From contig NZ_BCQT01000004.1 of NCBI RefSeq assembly GCF_001552215.1, positions 186,001-250,000 of the forward strand: a stretch of 64,000 nt of DNA, given 5' to 3'. Below, piece after piece: positions 8,634-16,709 of this stretch (positions are counted from its first letter, which is position 1; each line of letters opens with the position of its first letter). The DNA is from Actinomadura macra NBRC 14102 (GTDB lineage: Bacteria; Actinomycetota; Actinomycetes; Streptosporangiales; Streptosporangiaceae). A program made the position numbers and the translations under genes. Under the pieces are notes generated by a model. It searched no databases. It was not told the DNA's origin and saw only the letters and a program-made list of their open reading frames with translations.

Positions 8634-10031
8634 TCACTCGCTAGGCGTCCCGGCGGCGGCGCGAAGGGCGGAGATCACGGCGGCGAGCTGGGTGACCAGG
8701 CCGGCGACGCTCGTCTGGTCGGCGCCGTTGACGGTGACGGTCCGCAGCTCGTCCGGCTTGGGCAGCCTGGACATGATCTCCGGGAGGGTCCGGACGAGCT
8801 GCCCCTGGAGGGCCGCGGGGGTGCGCCCGTTCTCCACCTCGGCGCGGGCCCGCTCCCGTTCCAGCTCCAGGAGATCCTGCTCGTGCCGCGAGCGGGCGCG
8901 TGCGGCCGACACCGCCAGCTCGGCGTCGACCTGGAGGCGCTTGAGCTCCTGCTCCCCCTCGATGCGCAGCCGTCCCATCTCGGTCTCCTCCGCGTGCCGT
9001 TCCCGCTCCATCCGCAGTGCGTGCCGGGTGGTCTCGGTCTGCAGCTCGGCGACCTCGCGGGCGTCGTCGTGCTCGCGCTTGGTCCGGCGCAGCTTCTCCG
9101 CGACCTCGGTGTCGAACAGCCCCGCCTCGTTGCGGGCCCGCAGCTCGGCCAGCTCCCGCTCGTGCTCCAGCCGCTGCGTCTCCTTGATCCGCGCGGCGGC
9201 CATCTCGCGCTGCGCGACGACCTCCTGCGCCTCCAGCTCGGCGAGCCGGGCGATCTGGCTCTGCTCCGCGCGGTAGGGCTTCTGGAGGTTCTCCCAGAGG
9301 CGGGACGAACTGACCACCGCCTCCTTGATCTGCACCGTCACGATGCGCAGGCCGAGGCCCTGGTCGCTGTTGTCCTCGCCCTCGGCGACCGCGCGCAGCC
9401 GGGCCGTCAGCTCCTCGATGATGGGCTGCTTGTCGCTCAGGACGTCCCGGACCCGCATCGTGGAGACCTTGTCCTTGATGGCCGCCTCCGCCTGCTCCCT
9501 GAGCTGGAGGTTCACCAGCCGCATCGGGTCGTCCTCGGCCCCGAAGTCCAGCTTGCGGTAGGCGGTGCCGAAGTCCTGGATGATCCACTGGACGTAGCCC
9601 TGGACGAGTACCCCCTGGAGCTCGTGGCAGATGCAGTACGCGTTGATCAGGATGGTCTGCGTCGCGCCCGGGACCACCAGGAACGAGTCGGTGGACGGGT
9701 TGTACCGGAACGACACGCCGAGCCCGATGTGCAGGGGCTCCGCCCGCCCGCGCCGGGTGTGCACGACGAACGCGTTCGGCGGGACGAGCACGTTCTTCCA
9801 GCGCCAGAATCCGCTGATCCGCACCTCCACCTGCCCGGGCCGCGACGCATCGCCGGACGGCGGCGCGCCGAGCGCCCGGCTGCGCTTGGCGATCGGGCTC
9901 TGCGGCGGGGGCGGCACGGCGCCGGGCGCGGCCGGCGCCGGAGGGCGGCGGGCGCGCAGGTCGTCCTCCAGCACCGCCTGCTGCGCGACGACCTTCTCCA
10001 GATACGTGTTCCCCTGGTCCGGGCTGCTCAT
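8634..10031 (-). CDS. SPFH/band-7 domain protein with long coiled coil
   Basis: A protein of about 465 residues. A Pro/Ala-rich N-terminus precedes an SPFH/band-7 domain (about residues 60-240, including VLVPPNAFVVHTRRG and VVPGATQTILINAYC). A long, highly charged helical region (about 240-410) is rich in Glu, Arg and Ala and predicts as a coiled coil. No clear transmembrane segment or signal peptide is seen, unlike classical flotillins. Family members form ring- or cage-like membrane-associated scaffolds. The chosen ATG at 10031 has GAGGAAA just upstream; a GTG 12 bases earlier is the alternative. The gene lies 69 bases from an ADP-ribosylglycohydrolase gene on the same strand. Confidence 0.8.
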   Translation of the reverse strand: MSSPDQGNTYLEKVVAQQAVLEDDLRARRPPAPAAPGAVPPPPQSPIAKRSRALGAPPSGDASRPGQVEVRISGFWRWKNVLVPPNAFVVHTRRGRAEPLHIGLGVSFRYNPSTDSFLVVPGATQTILINAYCICHELQGVLVQGYVQWIIQDFGTAYRKLDFGAEDDPMRLVNLQLREQAEAAIKDKVSTMRVRDVLSDKQPIIEELTARLRAVAEGEDNSDQGLGLRIVTVQIKEAVVSSSRLWENLQKPYRAEQSQIARLAELEAQEVVAQREMAAARIKETQRLEHERELAELRARNEAGLFDTEVAEKLRRTKREHDDAREVAELQTETTRHALRMERERHAEETEMGRLRIEGEQELKRLQVDAELAVSAARARSRHEQDLLELERERARAEVENGRTPAALQGQLVRTLPEIMSRLPKPDELRTVTVNGADQTSVAGLVTQLAAVISALRAAAGTPSE

Positions 10032-10043
10032 GGGTTTCCTCAC

Positions 10044-10088
10044 TTGCCGGGTTCTCGCTTGGCGGGTTCTCAGTAGCCGGGTTCTCGG
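10044..10088. repeat. three tandem 15-bp repeats
   Basis: Three imperfect 15-bp units, each with the core CGGGTTCTC, lie head to tail in the short gap between the ADP-ribosylglycohydrolase and SPFH genes (units at 10044, 10059 and 10074). The first unit touches the ribosome-binding region of the SPFH gene. Copy-number change here could alter spacing or expression. Confidence 0.75.
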
Positions 10089-10100
10089 TAGCGGAGCCCG

Positions 10101-11189
10101 CTACCGGGTCGGGTGGCCGGTGTCGTCGTCCGGAGGGTTCGGACCGCACTCGGCGGAGCACATGGCGGCGAGCCGGGCGACCGCCCCGCGGACCTCCACC
10201 CCGTCCCGCCACGGCTCGGGGAAGGCCCCGGCGCCGTACCGGGCGCCGAGGATGTTGCCGCAGATGGCGCCCGTGGAGTCGCTGTCGCCGCCGTGGGTGA
10301 CGGCCAGCCGCATCCGCTCGGCGGCCTCGCCGGGAACGAGCGCCACGTACACGGCGATGGCGATGGCCTCCTCGCCCGTCCAGCCGCCGCCGAGCGTCTG
10401 CAGTCGCTCCGGCGTCGCCGGTCCCTCGCCGACGAGCCGCACCGCCCTGGCCAGAGCCTCCAGCGTCTCGCGATTGCCGGGACGCCGCTGGAGCTGCTCG
10501 CGGGCAAGGTGCAGCGCCTCGGGGATCTCCGCGCCGCGCACCAGCGCCCACACCATGGCGGCGAGGACCCCCGCCGGCAGGTACCCGCTTGAGTGGCCGT
10601 GGGTGAGGGCGGCGGCCTGGCACCCCATGTCGAACGCGTGCGCGGGATCGGAGAACCCGAACCCGCACGGCGCGGCCCGCATGACGCCACCGCACCCCTT
10701 GGAGTCGTTGATGGGCTCGACGACGGTACCGAGCGGTATCCCCGGCCGTTGCCGCTCCGCCGCCTTCCGCAGGGCGCTCAGGGTCGACCGGCCGGGCCCG
10801 CGCCGTGTCATCAGCGCCCGCTCCTGGACGAGCCACCCGCCGCCGACCATGTCCTGTTCGGGGAATTCCTCCCCCTGCCCCCGGAGCCAGGTCAGGTAGG
10901 CGATCTGGAGCATGCCGGGCGCGGCGCCGCCGATGCCCTTCGCCCTGGCGCGCGCGGACGCCTGGACCAGCGCGTGCGCGGTGAACATCGTCAGCTGCGT
11001 GTCATCGGTGATCGCACCCGCACCGAACCGCTCCGCCTGGAACCCGTCGGGGCCGTCCGGACCGTACCGGTCGCGGATGCCGTCCAGCGAGAGCCCTTCG
11101 AGCGGCGCGCCGAGCGCGTCCCCGATCGCCCCGCCGAGAAGGCATCCCAGCAGCCGTTCCGGATCGGGATATACGGACAGTTCCGGCAT
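10101..11189 (-). CDS. ADP-ribosylglycohydrolase family protein (DraG-like)
   Basis: A 362-residue enzyme of the ADP-ribosyl-hydrolase (DraG/ARH) family. The dinuclear Mg site is marked by GAIGDALGAPLEG near the N-terminus, the TDDTQ motif (about residue 65) and the late HGGDSDSTGAICGN motif, all intact. Family members remove ADP-ribose from proteins, from nucleic acids or from small molecules. Which applies here is not clear. The start was placed at MPELSVYPDPERL because upstream sequence carries no domain homology. It is followed by the SPFH gene across a short repeat-bearing gap, so co-transcription is likely. Confidence 0.9.
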   Translation of the reverse strand: MPELSVYPDPERLLGCLLGGAIGDALGAPLEGLSLDGIRDRYGPDGPDGFQAERFGAGAITDDTQLTMFTAHALVQASARARAKGIGGAAPGMLQIAYLTWLRGQGEEFPEQDMVGGGWLVQERALMTRRGPGRSTLSALRKAAERQRPGIPLGTVVEPINDSKGCGGVMRAAPCGFGFSDPAHAFDMGCQAAALTHGHSSGYLPAGVLAAMVWALVRGAEIPEALHLAREQLQRRPGNRETLEALARAVRLVGEGPATPERLQTLGGGWTGEEAIAIAVYVALVPGEAAERMRLAVTHGGDSDSTGAICGNILGARYGAGAFPEPWRDGVEVRGAVARLAAMCSAECGPNPPDDDTGHPTR

Positions 11190-11295
11190 GTTGGATAGCC
11201 TATTGAACCCCGGCCCACGTCCGCCGCGAAATTCCGCTCGTCCCCTCTCGTCACCGGCGATCGATTCGCAACCGGTGGTCGCCCGGCGGTGAAGG

Positions 11296-11709
11296 TCAGG
11301 GGGCCTGGCGGGACCTGCAATGGGTGAGCAGCCCCGGGGTCGCGTCCCAGCCGATGAGGCGGACGAGCTTGTCGAGGTGCGGCGTGACCGAATGCAGGAC
11401 GAGCACGCGTTCGCGATCGTCCAGGGCACGGGCGGCCTTGGTGATCGCTCGAAGGCCGGCGACGTCGATGAAGTCGACCCCGGACAGGTCGAGGTGGACA
11501 TCGCCCGGGGAGCGGGCGTCCGCCGCCCGCAGCGCACGGGCCAGATCGGGTGCGTTGGAGACGTCGACGTCGCCGGTGAGGCGGAGCCATGGCGAGCCGG
11601 ACGCGGACGCGATGCGCAGCAGCGCCGTGTCGAGTTCGACGCGGTCGTACCGGGGAACGGGCCGCGGCACCGGGCCGCCTTCACCACCGGTGATCCGCCA
11701 GACCGTCAT
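11296..11709 (-). CDS. STAS-domain protein (anti-sigma factor antagonist-like)
   Basis: A STAS-domain protein of about 137 residues. The domain spans roughly residues 25-125. Its phospho-acceptor region reads LDLSGVDFIDVAGLRAI, so the usual Ser of the D-S-S/T motif is replaced (FIDVAG has Asp then Val-Ala). This suggests it may not be phosphorylated as SpoIIAA is. GGCGAGGAG lies 4 bases before the chosen ATG. An in-frame extension to 11844, with DENLAWTGRHLG-like sequence, is possible. It probably binds a switch kinase or another signaling partner, but no anti-sigma factor gene is adjacent. Confidence 0.8.
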   Translation of the reverse strand: MTVWRITGGEGGPVPRPVPRYDRVELDTALLRIASASGSPWLRLTGDVDVSNAPDLARALRAADARSPGDVHLDLSGVDFIDVAGLRAITKAARALDDRERVLVLHSVTPHLDKLVRLIGWDATPGLLTHCRSRQAP

Positions 11710-12036
11710 CCGCTCCTCGCCCTCCGGCCGAAGCGCGCCCAGGTGGCGCCCCGTCCAGGCCAGGTTCTCATCTGTGCCCACTTTCTGGAGGCCCCCGCGC
11801 GGAAAACCGACGTGCGGCAATATTCGGGAGCGTTCCAAGGCCATCTTGTTCAGGCTGCGCGGCTGTTTCCGGGGACGGAGAGGCGCGTTCCGCGCCTTTC
11901 ACCCTGCGGACGCCGGGGTGCTGATGGAAACTCGACGGGAACCGCTCGAACCTGACCAACCTGGGAAAGACATGGGGGCGACCTGACCCCGATTGCACCG
12001 TGAAGATCCCCGTGACGAGCGCCGCGAGGAAGGCGC

Positions 12037-14046
12037 TCATGGCCGGCGCAACCGTTCCGCCGTCGGGAGCTGGTGGGACGGCAACGGCGGATGCCGGGCG
12101 GAGACGGCCCGGTCGGCGAGCCGGACCGCGGCCTCGGCGTCTCCGCGCAGCTGCTGCACGCGGGCGGCGCGCAGCAGCACCGGCCCGTCGTCGACCTCGT
12201 CCACGACGGCGCCGTCCAGCTCGCGCACGGCCGCCTCGGTCCGCGACAGCGTGGCCAGCGCGAGCGCGTGCGCGGCCACGGTGGAGGAGGGGGGCGGCTG
12301 GTCGCCGATGCGGGCGAAGTCCCGCAGCGCGGACTCGGCGAGGCCCTGGTCGGCCCGGATCTCCCCGCGCAGCCGCAGCGCCTCGGGAATCGCGCCGTCG
12401 CGGTCGATGACCTCGTTCAGCCGGTCGATCGCGTACTGCGGCTGCCCCGACTGCCAGAGCGCCTGCGCGAGACCGATCCGGATGGTCGGGTCGTGCGGCA
12501 GGCGCGCGTTGGCGACCTGGAACTCCTCCAGCGCGGTGCCCTTCCCGTCACGCTGGAGCCGGCTGCGCCCGGCCGCCGCGTACAGGCGCCCGACGGCCAC
12601 CCCGTCGCCGAGCGCCTCGCGCATGGCGGCGGCGGTGCGGTAGCGGTGCTCGGCCTCGGCCAGCGGCGCGTGCCCGCGGGACGGCCCGGCCACGGTCGCC
12701 CGCTCGTAGGCGACGTCGGCGAGGAACGTCTCGATCTCGGCGGCCTGCCTCATCCCGTCCGGCTCGCAGGCCTGCGCGGCCTGCCGGGCATGCTCGGCGG
12801 CCAGGTCGAAGTCCCCGTCGGCGAAGGCCATCGCGGCGGCGCGCATGTGGCCGGACGCACCGAGGTCGGGATCGGGCCATCGGCCCAGGTCGAGCAGCGG
12901 GCCCGCGAGCCGCGGATGTTGCAGCTCGTAGGTGGTCACGGCACCCCGCAGGCGCGGCCGGACGAGGTGCCGGTCCGCCAGCGTGCGCAGCACCGCGTCC
13001 GCCCGTCCGGACGCCATGGACGCACCGGCGCGGACGAGTTCGCGCACCCACCCGGCCACCTGACCGCGCGGGACATCGTGGACGGCGGCGGTCTCGGCCA
13101 GCACCTCCGCGCAGTAGGCGCCGATGGCGTGGTCGGCCTCCGCGCGCAGCCGCCCCGGGGAGTCGGGCTCCGGCGGCGCGTCCGGTGAGGGGTCGTCCGG
13201 CCAGAGGTGAGCCCCCACGATCTGCAGGAGCGTCAGGTCGGCGGTCGGCTCCAGGCCCGCCTTTCCGCCGTCCGGTCCCGGCACGGCACGCAGCTCGTCG
13301 ACGAACCGCCGTGCCTCATCCGCGGCGGAGGGCCGGCCGGTGGCGTCCAGCGTGCGCTGGACGACCTCGGTGAGGGCGCCCGGGCCGAGGGGGTCGAGAG
13401 GGAACTCGGCGAACGGCACGTCGCCCAGCCCCTTGCAGAGCCGCGACATCTCGTCCATGTCCTCGGTGCGGACCGAGACGAGGATGCGCGCGTCCGGGCG
13501 GGACACCAGCGCCTCGCGCAGCTGCCGCAGGAACCGGCGCCTTCGGTCCTCGTGCGTCCGGGACATGCGCAGCACCAGCTCGGCCTGGTCGATGGCGGCG
13601 AACGTGGGCGTACGGTTCGCGTCCCGGCCGGTAGCGGCATAGTCGTGCAGAAAGTCGCCGAGCGAGAGTCCGGGGCGGCGCCGGACAGCCTCGGCGGGAT
13701 CCCAGCCGTGCAGCAGCGTCAGGACGTAGGGATTCGGGTCGGTCTGGAAGGCCATCGGAATCGTCGGACGGTACGCCGCGCGGCCCACCGGGAGCACCCG
13801 CGCATTGCGCGCCCTCAGCCTCGGGATGACGCCGGCGCTCAGCAGCGACGTCTTTCCGACGCCGGGCGGGCCGTGCAGAATCGTCAGCCGATAGTTCTCC
13901 CAGAGGTCGGCCAGCGCGCCGGTCTCGCCCGTCCGCCCGAACAGGCGCCACCCGTCGGACACGGCGAAGGGGCGGGCTCCCACGAAGGGGTGTGATGGTC
14001 GCCGTGGCGTCTCTGGCTGTGTGGTCAACGGACGGCCCTCGGTCAC
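12037..14046 (-). CDS. STAND-type NTPase with C-terminal TPR repeats
   Basis: A 669-residue protein. An N-terminal FVGARPF/FGRTGE stretch leads into a STAND (nSTAND1-like) P-loop NTPase with Walker A GPPGVGKTSLL (about residues 58-68) and an acidic Walker B region (TFAAIDQAEL). A helical middle section follows. From about residue 400 to the end come Ala-rich helical TPR-like repeats (AAEHARQAAQACEPD, ALWQSGQPQYAIDRLNEV). Such proteins act as signal-sensing ATP switches. It lies downstream of the HExxH/FxsB-like gene pair on the same strand. NTPase-TPR proteins are known neighbors of FxSxx-type RiPP systems, but membership here is inferred. Confidence 0.85.
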   Translation of the reverse strand: MTEGRPLTTQPETPRRPSHPFVGARPFAVSDGWRLFGRTGETGALADLWENYRLTILHGPPGVGKTSLLSAGVIPRLRARNARVLPVGRAAYRPTIPMAFQTDPNPYVLTLLHGWDPAEAVRRRPGLSLGDFLHDYAATGRDANRTPTFAAIDQAELVLRMSRTHEDRRRRFLRQLREALVSRPDARILVSVRTEDMDEMSRLCKGLGDVPFAEFPLDPLGPGALTEVVQRTLDATGRPSAADEARRFVDELRAVPGPDGGKAGLEPTADLTLLQIVGAHLWPDDPSPDAPPEPDSPGRLRAEADHAIGAYCAEVLAETAAVHDVPRGQVAGWVRELVRAGASMASGRADAVLRTLADRHLVRPRLRGAVTTYELQHPRLAGPLLDLGRWPDPDLGASGHMRAAAMAFADGDFDLAAEHARQAAQACEPDGMRQAAEIETFLADVAYERATVAGPSRGHAPLAEAEHRYRTAAAMREALGDGVAVGRLYAAAGRSRLQRDGKGTALEEFQVANARLPHDPTIRIGLAQALWQSGQPQYAIDRLNEVIDRDGAIPEALRLRGEIRADQGLAESALRDFARIGDQPPPSSTVAAHALALATLSRTEAAVRELDGAVVDEVDDGPVLLRAARVQQLRGDAEAAVRLADRAVSARHPPLPSHQLPTAERLRRP

Positions 14047-14118
14047 CGGAAACGGCGGTGCGCTCGACTGGACGGAAAGTGGATCGTAACCGACTCACCA
14101 CGCCTTTCGCCGGGTTTG

Positions 14119-14130
14119 CTCAATATTGAG
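14119..14130. promoter_or_regulatory. 12-bp perfect palindrome upstream of the STAND gene
   Basis: CTCAATATTGAG is a perfect palindrome in an AT-rich island within very GC-rich DNA, 73 bases before the STAND NTPase start and in the gap after the HExxH gene. It is a candidate operator. No known regulator could be matched. A TTG-started 69-codon frame on the plus strand begins here but looks like chance. Confidence 0.4.
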
Positions 14131-14334
14131 AATTTCCCGCCCGTGCCCTTTTGGCCACCGGACCGGGGTCCGGCGCGACCGGCTCCGGTCGCCTCCGGCA
14201 CCGGGCCGCGCCCGCCCGCCGAGACGGTGCAGGCGTTCACCGAGACTCTGGGCGCGGAGCACAGGGGCACCGTGGTGGCCGTGGAAGGCCACCACCTGGA
14301 CTGCGACGTCGACCCGCCTGTCTGAGGACGCCGG

Positions 14335-15678
14335 TCAGCGGGGTCGTGTCGCCTGCTGGACGGGGACGAGCGGGCCGTGGTCCGCGCACCGGTCCGACAG
14401 GTGGCGGTCGGCCTCGGTGCGGGCGGCGACGATCGCCGGGGGCGGGACGGGTTCGCGCCGCCACGCCTCCAGGGTCCGGCACATCCCGGCGACGAACGTC
14501 TCGCCCGGCGCGGTGAGACGGCCGCTCGCGACGAGGGTCCGCGCGATCCACAGGGCCGCGTCGCGCCAGCGGACGAAGTCGGTGTGGGCGCTCAGCGCGA
14601 GGGCGGACGGCTCGTGATGGCGTTGCCTCCGCCAGAAGCCGGCGATGCCGAGATGCGCGTACGCGCCCTGGAGGAGGCCGGCGACCGGGCGCGGATCGTT
14701 TCGCCAGGGCGCGTAGTAGCGCCTCCCGTCGTCGGGTTCGGTGAGGGCCACCAGGTCGAGCAGCGCGGTGAGCTTGGTGTGCTGGACCTCGTGCGCGAAC
14801 GTCACCGACAGGAACCGGGAGCCGTACGGCGGGGAGAGGCCGACGGCGCCGAAGGCGTGCCGCGCGGTCGCGCTCGTGTGCCCGGCGCCGTCCGACGCGA
14901 GCGGGGTGAGCGCCGTGACCGCGCCGGTCGTCTCCGCGCAGATCGTCCAGTGCCGCCGGGCCAGCAGCGCCCAGGCCCGCCGCAGGGTCGCCCGCCACCG
15001 GGCCAGTTCCGGGCCAGTGAGCCGGCGGGACAGGACGGTGGCGCCGGGCATGCGGTCGGGGTCGAGGTCGTCCAGGACGAACCGGGCCCTGCTCCCCCGG
15101 TGCTCGGCGGTCAGCACGCGCAGCGCCTGCCAGCCGGGGGCGTCCTCGTGCGGATCGGCCGGGACACAGATCGTCAGGCCGTCCGCCGTGAGGGACGGGC
15201 GGTGCCCGGCGCGGACGACCGCCGAGCCGGTGCCCGCGGGGAAGACGGCGCGTCCGAGGGAGGGCAGCAGGACCGTCCCGCGGCCGGCCGGGACCTCGAT
15301 GTCGGCCGCGCGGCCCGCCCGGACCGCCGCTGCCGCCGCGAGGGCGGCCATCTGCTCCGGGCGGGCCGGGAGCGTGCCGTGCCCCTGGAGCGCCAGCAGC
15401 GTGCGGCGCGCCCACACGCCCACGGTGGGATAGCGCAGCACCGCCGCCACGGCGTCCGGGTCGGCCTTCTCGATCTCCGCGAGGACCGCGTACGCCTCTC
15501 GCGTCCGCCCGGCGCCGGGGTGCCCGGTCGACTCCGCCACGTCCCGCAGGTGCCGGACGAGCAGCAGATGCTTGCCGTGCTCGGCGGCGCGGAGGTACCG
15601 GACGGCCGCCTCGCCGCCCGCGCCGGCGGCCAGCGCGAGGAACGCGCTCTCCGGGATCCCGTGGCCGGCCGCCGTCAC
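14335..15678 (-). CDS. HExxH-motif peptide-modifying protein (putative beta-hydroxylase)
   Basis: A 447-residue cytoplasmic protein of the HExxH-domain family found beside FxsB-like radical SAM enzymes in RiPP loci. The diagnostic metal motif is HEVQH at residues 296-300, within FAHEVQHTKLTALLDL. The N-terminal half is Ala-rich and helical. Members of this family have been described as alpha-ketoglutarate-dependent peptide beta-hydroxylases; I apply that by family, not by direct evidence. The GTG start overlaps the stop of the radical SAM pseudogene by 3 bases, so the two were once co-translated. The reading frame is intact although its partner is broken. Confidence 0.8.
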   Translation of the reverse strand: MTAAGHGIPESAFLALAAGAGGEAAVRYLRAAEHGKHLLLVRHLRDVAESTGHPGAGRTREAYAVLAEIEKADPDAVAAVLRYPTVGVWARRTLLALQGHGTLPARPEQMAALAAAAAVRAGRAADIEVPAGRGTVLLPSLGRAVFPAGTGSAVVRAGHRPSLTADGLTICVPADPHEDAPGWQALRVLTAEHRGSRARFVLDDLDPDRMPGATVLSRRLTGPELARWRATLRRAWALLARRHWTICAETTGAVTALTPLASDGAGHTSATARHAFGAVGLSPPYGSRFLSVTFAHEVQHTKLTALLDLVALTEPDDGRRYYAPWRNDPRPVAGLLQGAYAHLGIAGFWRRQRHHEPSALALSAHTDFVRWRDAALWIARTLVASGRLTAPGETFVAGMCRTLEAWRREPVPPPAIVAARTEADRHLSDRCADHGPLVPVQQATRPR

Positions 15679-16555
15679 CGGTCACGGCTCCGTCCACGAC
15701 TCTGGAGCGCCGCCACGTCCTCGGCCACCGCCGCCCGCACATGGCCGATCAGCTTGCGGAGGTCGCCGGAGTAGACCGACGGGTTCAGGAATCCGCCGCC
15801 CTTCCGGTGGCGGTGCATGTACAGGCCGCCGCCGCAGATCAGTGCCGCCTCGCAGGACAGGCACTGGTCGGACAGGGCCCGCTCGCCGATCTGGCGGGCG
15901 GCGATGGCGGGCAGCAGCAGCGCCGTCTCGAAGGAGTGGTCGACGACGTTCAGGAGGCCGGCGAACAGGCGACGGTAGGGGGTGCGGTGAGCCGTGCCAG
16001 GCCCGCGGAGACGTCCGCGTGGCTGCCCTCGCCGCCGCGCCGGCGCCGGTGCAGGTCATGCGCCCGCCGGTCACCGTCCACGCTCACGCCGACGAGGACG
16101 TCCCGCTCGTCGAACAGGCGCAGGAAGGCCGTGTTGAGCAGCACGCCGTTGGTCTGCACGCGCACCGTCACCTTCACCCGCGAACCGGAGAGCGCACCGT
16201 GGAACGCGTCGAGGGCGTAGCGCAGATGCTCGGTCCCCGCCAGCAGCGGTTCGCCCCCCGTGCAGGAAGACCTCGACCTCGTCCAGGCCGAAGTCGCGTG
16301 CGTGTTCGGCGATCCGCACCGCGACCTGGTCCAGGGTGGCGCGCGGCATCCGGCGCGGCTTGCCGCGCCAGCCCTGGTCCGCCATCTCGTACAGGTAGCA
16401 GTAGTCGCAGGCCAGGTTGCAGGGCTGTGCACCTTGACCACGAACTGCCGGAACGGCGTCGGACGCCAGCCGTCCCGCAGCAGCGCGCCGACGTCCAGGC
16501 GCGCAGGCCATTCGTCCGGGGAGGGGTCTCCGCCGGGGTCGACGCCGGTGACCAC
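15675..16555 (-). pseudogene. broken FxsB-type radical SAM/SPASM peptide maturase
   Basis: The remains are clearly FxsB-like: DVGALLRDGWRPTPF, then CNLACDYCYLYEMADQ (the radical SAM CxxxCxxC motif), HGGEPLLAG, QTNGVLLN, and a C-terminal SPASM-like CLSCEAALICGGGLYMHRHR. The pieces lie in different frames. There is a one-base loss near 16430 just before the Cys motif, a one-base gain in a G-run near 16255, and a further shift in a C-run near 15985. In addition, YRRLFAGLLNVVD runs straight into HSFETALLLPAIAARQ. In intact FxsB proteins these are separated by well over 100 residues, so an internal segment is deleted. Sequencing error could explain the homopolymer shifts but not the deletion. Confidence 0.8.
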
Positions 16556-16709
16556 GCCGATCAGCTCCTCGGGTGAGATCCGGGCATGCCCGTCCGCGTT
16601 TGGGCGATGTGCCCGTTTCCTACTCCCGCGGGGTGATCGTCAAACGCCGGCCACGGGCCACTTCGCGCCACCGCGGTGGCCGCGCGAGGCCGCGTGAGGC
16701 CGCACGCGG

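Noticed and set aside
8641-10836. A very long minus-strand frame over the SPFH and ADP-ribosylglycohydrolase genes.
   Set aside because: Arg/Gly/Ala-rich shadow translation, typical of high-GC DNA. Both real genes are in other frames with intact domains.
14116-14325. A 69-codon plus-strand frame beside the HExxH gene, considered as a RiPP precursor.
   Set aside because: It starts with TTG inside a palindrome, has no ribosome-binding site, lies on the wrong strand and does not end in an FxSxx-like motif.
15682-16074. A minus-strand frame overlapping the radical SAM remnant.
   Set aside because: Its translation is Arg/Pro-rich without family features. The SPASM-like Cys motif is in another frame.
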